Under the pieces are notes generated by a model. The model was not told the DNA's origin, ran no database searches, and saw only the letters and a program-made list of their open reading frames with translations. From UBA6489 sp942490775 (GTDB lineage: Bacteria > Patescibacteriota > Gracilibacteria > BD1-5 > UBA6164): a DNA stretch of 64,000 nucleotides. The DNA is taken from the NCBI GenBank assembly GCA_942490775.1, contig CALNYL010000009.1, forward strand, positions 372,001 through 436,000, in the 5' to 3' direction. Shown piece by piece: positions 56,893-64,000 of this stretch. A program made the position numbers and the translations under genes. How positions within the stretch are numbered: position 1 is the stretch's first letter; every line of letters starts with the position of its first letter.

Positions 56893-57444
56893 ATGCAAGA
56901 AACAAAATTAGTTGAAAACTGTCAAAAATGAAACCTACAAGATTTTTGACCATTATACGATAAATATGTAGATAAAATATATAAATTCATCTACATAAAA
57001 ACCTCTAAAAAAGAAGTCTCAGAAGACCTAACAAGCGAGGTGTTTATAAAAGTCCTAAACAACATAGAAAGATTTAAAATAAAATCCTGAGCAACATTTA
57101 GATCATGGATATACCGTATAGCACAAAACCTAGTAATAGACTATTATCGATGCAATAAAGAAGAACAACCCATAGAAGACTATATGAATCTATGAAAAAT
57201 AGAGAACATCTGAAAAACAATAGATGATAAACAAAAACTAAAAAAAGTATTTGAATTCTTAGATACTCTAAAAAAAGAGCATAAAGAAATAGTAATAATG
57301 AGAATATGGGATGAACTAAGCTACAAAGAAATAGCAGAAGTAATGAATATGACTGAAGTAAACTGTAAACAAATATTTTGCAGAACAATAAAAAAAATAG
57401 ACCCAAATATAATATTGCTAGTATTATTACTTATAAAAATCTAA
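56893..57444 (+). CDS. ECF-type RNA polymerase sigma factor
   Basis: A 183-residue protein. Region 2 shows LYDKYVDKIYKFIYIKT, EDLTSEVFIKVLNNI and TFRSWIYRIAQNLVIDYYR (with a CGA Arg). Region 4 has LDTLKKEHKEIVIMRIWDELSYKEIAEVMNMTEVNCKQIFCRTIKKI. The stop overlaps the next ATG (TAATG), which encodes a membrane protein likely to hold it. Such pairs control cell-envelope responses. Confidence 0.92.
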
Positions 57445-58526
57445 TGAAAAAACAAGAAAACCTAAAAAATATTATAGAAGATTTAAGCTCATTAGAAATA
57501 CCAAAAGAGGATTTAGGAGATATTATCGGTATATTACAAGAAATTAATCCAGAAATACAAGCATCAAAAGATTTTAAAAATAACTTAAAAAATAGATTAG
57601 ACTCTATAATAAAATTAAAAACTCAAACAATAAAAAACCCAAAAAACTACCTTAAAATACTTGCCACAATATTCTCTTGAGCATTTGCAATGTTCGGAGT
57701 ATTCTACTTCCTATCAGACAATCTATTTATATCAGACAATCTATTTATATCAGACAATCTATTTATATCAAAAGACCATACAAATGAAACTATAAACAAA
57801 ATCTCAGAAAAAAAATTAGAAGACCAAAAAACAAACATAAAAACTAAAGAAATAGAAGCAATACAAGAACAAAGTACTTGAAACTCAGAAATATCAGACA
57901 CCCAAACAATAAAACCAGAAGAACAAAAAAAACACCCCCCAAAAGCAACAGAAAACGAAGAAAACACTAAAGAACTAAAAAATGAAAAAAATACTGAAGA
58001 ACAAGAAAAAAGCACAACAAAAAAATTACCACAAACCTTATGATGAGACGATATAATAAGAACAAACGAAGATAAGCAAATTTTCACAAAAGACAAACAA
58101 GATTCTAATACAAACAATACTATTAAAACACCTGAGACCGACACTATGAACTATGAAAGTATAGAGCCAAAAGGGCAAGAAGAGCAAGAATTGCAAGAAG
58201 AAAATGATGAAATAATAATTTCAGATGAAATCTACTTAGAAGACGATATTGATTATGCAGAATCCCCTACTATAGAGCCTGATAGTGATAGCACAGAAGG
58301 TATGATAGCACCAAAAGAAAATATAGACTACAATCTAGAAAGATTTAAAAAATATTGTAGTAATATATGATGAACATTCAGCATAGAAAATACATGTACA
58401 CTAGATAACAAAACCTGTAACAAAGAAGATTTCAACTCTTGAGAATGTTCAAATAAATTATGAATATACCAAGATATTGATGACCCAGATCTAAAAGAAA
58501 TATTAGATGAATTAATGACAGACTAA
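57444..58526 (+). CDS. probable anti-sigma factor (membrane protein)
   Basis: A 360-residue protein with an N-terminal cytoplasmic helical part (~70 residues), one membrane helix (LKILATIFSGAFAMFGVFYFL), then a long acidic, Gln/Glu/Lys-rich outer part with little order. A Cys-containing segment lies near the C-terminus (KKYCSNIGGTF ... TCTLDNKTCN ... GECSNK). The gene overlaps the ECF sigma gene by one base. Topology and coupling suggest the anti-sigma role; no named anti-sigma domain is seen. Just after the helix a 6-residue unit SDNLFI is repeated three times. Confidence 0.68.
57713..57766 (+). repeat. 3 x 18-base perfect tandem repeat (SDNLFI)
   Basis: ATCAGACAATCTATTTAT occurs three times without a change, adding six residues per unit right after the membrane helix of the anti-sigma-like protein. 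Length change by slippage would stay in frame. Confidence 0.92.
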
Positions 58527-58533
58527 AACTTTT

Positions 58534-58563
58534 TTGTCACCTGTTTATAACTTTTTCGTTATA
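58534..58563 (+). promoter_or_regulatory. candidate ECF-sigma promoter, second site
   Basis: TTGTCAC-N16-CGTTATA, identical in both boxes and spacing to the site at 56861. It lies about 200 bases upstream of the beta-propeller gene, pointing to that gene as a target of the ECF factor. The gap also contains a palindrome at 58702. Confidence 0.55.
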
Positions 58564-58701
58564 GATTATACAGAAAGCCTTAATTGAATAATTTAGAGAA
58601 ATATTTTTATAATGATACCTTACATAAAAACGGTGTTACACTTATAAACCTATTTCTCTAATTTTTTTACCACACCTAGTCCACGGTTGTACAGTTAAAT
58701 A

Positions 58702-58728
58702 AGGGCAAACACAAGGTATTGTCTCTAC
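58702..58728. repeat. hybrid palindrome (GGGCAA... / ...GTCTCTAC)
   Basis: AGGGCAAACACAAGGTATTGTCTCTAC joins the left half of the 29479 family to the right half of the GTAGAGACA family. Confidence 0.55.
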
Positions 58729-58760
58729 AGTAATATTTTATTTTTTTAATTTTATTCTAT

Positions 58761-61079
58761 ATGAAAAAAGCACTTAAATACCTTTCATTTGTGACTCTAC
58801 TACTCATAGTACTTCCAGCCTATGCTGATATTATAGATGAATCTATACTTGAGGAAATGAAAAAACAAGAAGTACAAGAACTAAACTTTGACTTCAAACT
58901 AAAAACATTCAGTAGCTGTGAAAACTTAGAAACAGTTATGGAAAAATACATAAAAGACTACTACAAAACTTATGGAAATCGTTACAGAGGATGAGTTATA
59001 TATGATACTGATGATGTAATGATAGAACCAAAAATGGAATGAATGGTTTTTGAAGAATCATCTGATTCTATGAATCTAGAAAAAAGTGCAGAAGTATCAG
59101 TAACATCACAAAACTCTGTATGATGAGATGACTCAAACTATTCAGAAACAAACACACAAGTCCAATGAGTAGACGAATCAGACATAATAAAAACAGATTG
59201 AGATTATGTGTACTATTATAATAGTGAAAAAAGAGCTATATTTATAATAGATGCAAAGGATTCTGCTAATATGAAAATAGTAAAGCAAATAAATTTATCA
59301 AAAAATATGAATTCTCCAGTTTTATATATATCTCAAAATAGATTGGTTATATTAGCAAGTTGATACTCAAATACAGATTATAGTAAAAAATGATACTGGA
59401 TAAACAGAAATAATAAAACTTATACAATTATATTTGATACAACAAATAAAAAATCTCCTGTGCTTTCAAAACTATATGTGAGTGATGGAGATTTAAGAAA
59501 ATCTAGAAAGATAGGGAAGTATTTATATGTATTAAGTAGTAATTATTTTAATATACCATATTATTCATTTGAATCAGAAGATGATATAGAAATACAATCA
59601 GAGAATATAATGCCCAAAATGATAGATTTAAGTAGAACAGAAAATAAATCAGAACAAATGAAAATAAATGGGAAAAAGGTACCATTTAAAGCAAAATCAT
59701 GAAATGTAGCAAAATGTAATGAGATAGAATATGTATTACCAGATGAAGAGACTTTAAAAGAGTATAGCTTCAATCCATCATACAATATAATCTCTGTAAT
59801 AGATATAGAAGATTACTCAGAAGAGGTAAAGACAAAAGTTGTAGCATGAAGTAATAGCGAAATATATATGAGCTTAGATAACCTATACCTAACAGAAAAT
59901 GTCTATCAGCCTTATAATTTTAGATGTCCAGCAAATACTAAATGTGTTTCAGATTTTTATTATGGAGGATATAATAATACTCTAATTCATAAGCTATGAG
60001 TTTCAGGACAAGATGTAAGCTATAAAGATTCTACTATAATACCATGACAACCGCTAAATCAATATAGCATGGATCAAAAAGATTGAGATTTTAGAATAAT
60101 TACTACTGAATGGAGTCCAGAAAAAAGTACTAGTTTATATATACTTGATGAAGATTTAAAACTTAAATCATCTTTAACATGACTTGGAAAGTGAGAAAAT
60201 TTTCAGAGTTCTAGATTTATGTGAGATAAATTATTTTTAGTTACCTTTAGACAGATAGATCCACTATTTGCGATAGACCTAAGTGATTCAAAAAATCCAA
60301 AAGTACTTGGGGAATTAAAAATACCATGATACAGTACCTATCTTCATCCATATGATGATAACCACTTAATATGACTATGATATGACACTACAACAAATGA
60401 ATGGTGAGGAACAATAAATGCTTGAGTAAAAGTAGACCTATATGAAATAAACTATGATAAAAAATGTGGTGATTCAGATTTGACTTCTGAAGAAAAAGAA
60501 AAATGTGACAATTGAGATTATAAGTGAATAATAGTAAAGCAGTTGAAAACTCTAACTATGTGAGATGCTTGAAGCTACAGTGAAGCTCTTAATAATCCTA
60601 GAATGTTCATCTGGAACAAGAATAAAAATGTATTATTGTTACCTGTTACATTATATAAAAATGAGTCAGAGAATTCTTATAGAAGGTTAGATTATTTTAA
60701 TTGATTATCTGCTATAAAGATTACTAAAAATGGGATAGTGGAAGAGGCTAGGATTACTCATATTGATACTACTGGTCTTGAAGAGAAGAGACAGGAAGAG
60801 TGTAAAAAATATCTTCAAAAGCAAGATGAGGATTCTAAATGTAGAGAGTTATTAGACGGTTCTGAATACTGTCCACCTGTTAGAGAAACTTATGTACCAG
60901 AATACTGTTACAAAGATAGTCCAATAGGTTCTTATTTAGCAAATAGGCAATATGATTTTAGAAATAGTTTTATAAAAAGAGCTTTGTATATAGGAGATAA
61001 TATATTATGAGTGAGTGATGATAAAATTACAGCTAATAAGTTTTCTGACTTTAGTGAGGTTGGAGAAGTTGAGTTTTAA
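58761..61079 (+). CDS. secreted beta-propeller protein
   Basis: A 772-residue protein. MKKALKYLSFVTLLLIVLPAYAD is a Sec signal peptide. The segment TQVQGVDESDIIKTDGDYVYYY is the hallmark start of the secreted beta-propeller domain family (PF09826-like), followed by strand-rich repeats such as VLYISQNRLVILAS and LDNLYLTENVYQP. A second cysteine-containing part (CKKYLQ ... CRELLDGSEYCPP ... YCYKDS) lies near the end. Function unknown. An ECF-type promoter motif lies upstream and a strong terminator downstream. Confidence 0.87.
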
Positions 61080-61096
61080 AAAAAAGAAAATAGAGA

Positions 61097-61140
61097 AAAA
61101 AGAAGTAAAGATACATAGCTATGTGTCTTTACTTCTTTTA
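61097..61140. terminator. strong bidirectional hairpin between convergent genes
   Basis: AAAAGAAGTAAAGATACATA and TATGTGTCTTTACTTCTTTT form a ~20-base almost perfect stem. It separates the beta-propeller gene from the convergent radical SAM gene. Its core GTAAAGATAC...GTGTCTTTAC resembles the GTAGAGACA family. Confidence 0.87.
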
Positions 61141-61152
61141 TTATACAAATTA

Positions 61153-62622
61153 TTATGTGTCTCTACTACTACAAATTTTTAATTTATTCTCTAATTTTCC
61201 CAAAGGATCAAAAGCATTATAGCTACCATTATAAATATTAGCATCCATTCTAGAACCTCATCTACATTCATTTTTATATTTACAATCATCACATTCTTTT
61301 GGTAGAAATCAATTGTTTAGCATTTTCTGAACATAATCTCATTGCCATATTTCAAGTAGATTGTCCTTAAGAATATTTCAAAGACTAGAATCAAAAGCAC
61401 TCATTATCTGTATATCTCAAGTAGTCGTAATTATTGTCTTTATATTATGATTTTTTGATAATTCTCAGTCTATTATTTCTTTAGCTATTTCAGTATCTTT
61501 CGTAACACAAAAAGGTACACTGTCTACTATTTTGTAGTTTGTATTATATTTTTTGTTTAATTTATATAACTTATGTATTGCTAGATTTATCATTTCTTTG
61601 GATATTCATTTTGTAGTTCTTGTTGAGTATAGTCTAAAGAAATGCCAATTTTCTATTTTGAAATTGCCTAGGATATATTTGTATAATTTTTCTAGATATA
61701 GAATATTTTTTGGTGTTAGAATAGTTAAAAAGTCTAGAGTTATGTTTTTATATCCGTTTATAAAGTTAATATGATTTTCTCAACAAGAGGTTTCAGATTT
61801 TTGGTTGGAATATATATAATTATTTAAGGGGGAAATTTTTTTTAGGTTTTTAACTTTCTTCTCGTATTTGTTTTTCCAAGATTCTATTCATGTTATTTTA
61901 TAAATATTTTTAGCTCATTTTTTGTTTATTTCATAATAGTCTTTGTTGTTGAATTCATGCATTGATACCATTAGATTTATTGAGTAGTTGTTGTTTAGTC
62001 TTTCTAATGTTTTCTCTGATAATAGGCTTCAGTTTGTGTTTATTCTAGTAAATATGTTTTTTTCTTTTAGATAGTCTAGTAGTTTCCATAAAAATGGACA
62101 AGTGAAAGGTTCTCCTCATGTTAGAATTATGTCTCTAGTTCCAGATTTATATAGGATATCAATTATTTCTTTGTATTTTTCTAGGTTTAGATTTTTTTGG
62201 GTATTTCTTTCTTTTAGGGGGTAGTCGTAGTCATTGAAGCAGTAGTTGCAAAATAGATTACATTTACTGGTGATTGTCAGTACTGTTCAGAATGGGATTT
62301 TATTATAGAATTTACTATTTTTAAAAAAGTTGAAATCTTTTGAGTCTGTTTTTAATATGATTTTATAAATTTCTTTTAGTAGTTCTTGGTTTTTTCAGTT
62401 TATGTGCCAATTTTTTGTTTTATTTGTTTGGGGAATTTCTTTTTCAACAAAATCTTTGTGACAAAAAGTTATCTTTTCTAATGTATTTCATTTTTTAAAT
62501 ACAGTTTCTAGTTTTCAAAAGTTATTTTCTTCTATATCAAGTAAAAAGAAACCAGATTTAATTTCTTTGTGAAATTGAATTTTTGGGAATAGTACGAGGG
62601 AGTAAAAGATTTTTGTTATCAT
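61153..62622 (-). CDS. radical SAM/SPASM protein
   Basis: A 489-residue protein. About 120 residues precede the radical SAM motif CNLFCNYC, which is followed by ILTGGEPFTCP and INTNGSLL. The C-terminal part has ECDDCKYKNECRGG, a CX2CX5C SPASM-type cluster site. The last codons run into a GTAGAGACA repeat half, giving the end SSRDT. It lies 65 bases downstream of the U32-like gene on the same strand. The long N-terminal extension may bind a substrate or leader. Confidence 0.85.
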
Positions 62623-62687
62623 AAGATTTTTTTTATGGTTCAAGATTATTGTTGTTATTACTGATTTTTATTTTGTTTGTGGGTAGA

Positions 62688-63671
62688 TTAAAAGTATTTT
62701 TCACAGTTACTACAGTTATCACAGTCTCAGGGGCATTTTTGTATGTTTTCGAAATATAAAAGTTTAGTTAGTTTGTCATTATCAATATATGGGACATATA
62801 GATGATAATCTATTATACTCATATCTAGTATGTCAAACAAGTTTCAGTGATAAAATCAAGCAATATAGGCTTTTAGGAAAGTTTCTATTTTTTTGGTAGA
62901 TAGTCATCTTGTTACTAGTTTATAATAATTTATAAATCATGCAAAATGATTTAAATCTTCTGGTCTGATTATGGGCATTCTAAATATTATTTTTTTGTTT
63001 TCGGCTAAGAGGGGAGTACAAGAAAATCTTTCTATTAGGTTGTATTTTCCTATTTTTTGGTTTCTTAAGTTATCCTCAATATTGTTGGCTATTATGTTAA
63101 AATGTGTATTTCTAAAAGGACAGTTTTTTATACATCATTCATTTAGCATAAGTTGAATTTTTAGTCAGGTTTTATTTTTTATTTTTTTTATAAGTTCTAA
63201 ATCTCTGTTTATATCTCTGTCAATGGTTAGTATATCTATTCATAGTTTTTTGAAATATATAGCTTGTTCTACAGTTTTTAAGTAGCAGTTAACAGAAGAG
63301 TATATTTGAATTTCTGGTAAGGCTTTTTTTATAAATTTTACATATAGTAGATTTGTGAGAGAAATTGATTTTAGTCAATATTTGTATAGTTTTTTTATAT
63401 AATTTATTAGTTTGAGCATATGTTGTTTGTCTCATGTTTTTTTTCATTCTGTTGTTGCATTAAAAGTTAGTATAGTTCATATTCAAAGATTATTACACTT
63501 TTTTATAAGTTTGATTATTTGTTTTTCGTAATCGTTATCTTGAATTATTGATCTTCATGAGGGGCTGATATTATTTGGTGCAGAAAAATAAACTGTAGAG
63601 ATATTACTTTTATATTTCTTTAGTAAATCAAAAAAAGATTCTTGTTCGTTGTATCAAATTGAGAATTTCAT
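62688..63671 (-). CDS. U32-peptidase-like protein with C-terminal Cys motif
   Basis: A 327-residue protein. LMLNEGCIKNCPFRNTHF matches the conserved Cys motif of the U32 family (NDGCxxxCPYR..H). YSSVNCYLKTVEQAIYFKKLGIDIL fits its TIM-barrel-like strand and helix pattern. The C-terminus CPGDCDNCSNC holds four more cysteines. U32-like proteins such as UbiU/UbiV and TrhP carry FeS clusters and hydroxylate RNA or quinones without oxygen. It is the first gene of a two-gene unit with the radical SAM/SPASM protein. Confidence 0.72.
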
Positions 63672-63925
63672 AGGGAATAATAAGTATGTAATTGATATTT
63701 TATTTTCTCATATAGTATAATTTTTTTGTCTTTATTTATTGATTTTATAGTAATTTTTTTACTAAAAGAGTCAAGTTTTTAGAGTTTTGCTTTTTAGTAA
63801 GAATATACTATTTTTTTTGTAAAGTTAAAATATAAGAATAATGATAATATTATTTTGAAAATAATACAAAAACAGCTAGAATATTTCAGTTATAGAAAAA
63901 GTTTATTTTTTAATAATAAAATATT

Positions 63926-64000
63926 ATGAATGAAGAAGGAAAATGTTGTGGTGGTCATATGGTTTGAAAATGAGAGCAAATATCAGATTCTATGATATCA
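63926..64000 (+). CDS. start of a gene running off the window
   Basis: The visible 25 residues begin MNEEGKCCGGHMVGKGEQ. The CCGGH motif is unusual. The gene is divergent from the U32-radical SAM unit, across a 254-base AT-rich gap with no other feature. Too little is visible for a name. Confidence 0.45.

Noticed and set aside
57713..57766. CRISPR-like repeats
   Set aside because: The units are contiguous with no spacers, lie in a coding frame, and no cas genes are present.
57704..58144. Long minus-strand ORF opposite the anti-sigma-like gene
   Set aside because: It is the shadow of a repetitive, Lys/Glu/Gln-rich coding sequence; the plus strand has the overlap with the ECF gene and sensible topology.

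Overview
The window is AT-rich bacterial DNA that only makes sense if UGA is read as glycine (genetic code 25). In-frame TGA codons fill conserved glycine positions everywhere: the type III restriction Walker A, the NifH-like P-loops, the GHSLG nucleophile elbow of a hydrolase, and the glycyl-radical residue of NrdD. This code is known from the candidate phyla Gracilibacteria and Absconditabacteria (SR1), so the source is almost certainly one of these. CGA still falls at conserved arginine positions. Because TGA breaks standard ORFs, most genes here are much longer than a standard-code reading suggests. No rRNA, tRNA or CRISPR array was recognised.

Layout. 1-7043: a defence block with a TrlF-like PHP/SMC-type ATPase, an AlbA/Schlafen-type ATP-binding protein and a type III restriction Res subunit. 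7112-8460 and 23638-25829: two decayed direct copies of an IS4-family element, the second split by an IS5-family element. Between them lie pnp (PNPase) and the most unusual part of the window, a nitrogenase-like cluster: two NifH-like iron proteins (8472-9296 and 13378-14208), two component-1 (NifD/K/E/N/Bch-like) proteins (14984-18138), an RsmI-fold methyltransferase-like protein, TPR/radical-SAM proteins, a TPR lipoprotein and a broken radical-SAM/RsmI-fold fusion. 26180-29970: anaerobic ribonucleotide reductase nrdD, nrdG and its regulator nrdR, with two candidate NrdR boxes upstream. 30091-35142: TPR protein, SIS-domain protein, a third component-1-like gene with one frameshift, VOC, NUDIX and DKNYY proteins. 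35278-39700: minus-strand radical SAM gene and a small type IV pilus-like set. 39825-43332: TraB-like, FtsA-like and HI0933-like flavoprotein genes. 43397-49480: two radical SAM genes, an AAA+ ATPase with a degraded subtilisin-like protease (IetAS-like), and an unknown gene. 49636-61079: hydrolase, radical SAM, secreted protein, rlmH, a broken AAA_14 ATPase, an M3 peptidase, and an ECF sigma/anti-sigma-like pair with a beta-propeller protein sharing one promoter motif. 61153-63671: a U32-like protein and radical SAM/SPASM operon.

How the parts may work together. The NifH-like proteins keep the P-loop and both cysteines that bridge the [4Fe-4S] cluster, so they look like real ATP-dependent reductases. 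Beside them are two component-1 homologues and CX3CX2C radical SAM enzymes, but no recognisable full nif, bch or cfb pathway. This is best read as an undescribed nitrogenase-like reductase system in a reduced Patescibacterial genome; its substrate cannot be told from sequence. Nine separate radical SAM genes, an NrdD/NrdG system and a U32-like protein all point to anaerobic life.

Intergenic regions carry several families of short palindromes. One 27-base palindrome sits inside two protein-coding genes with a compensatory stem change. Five genes are broken by frameshifts, stops or decay, some at homopolymers, so assembly error and true decay both need to be considered.
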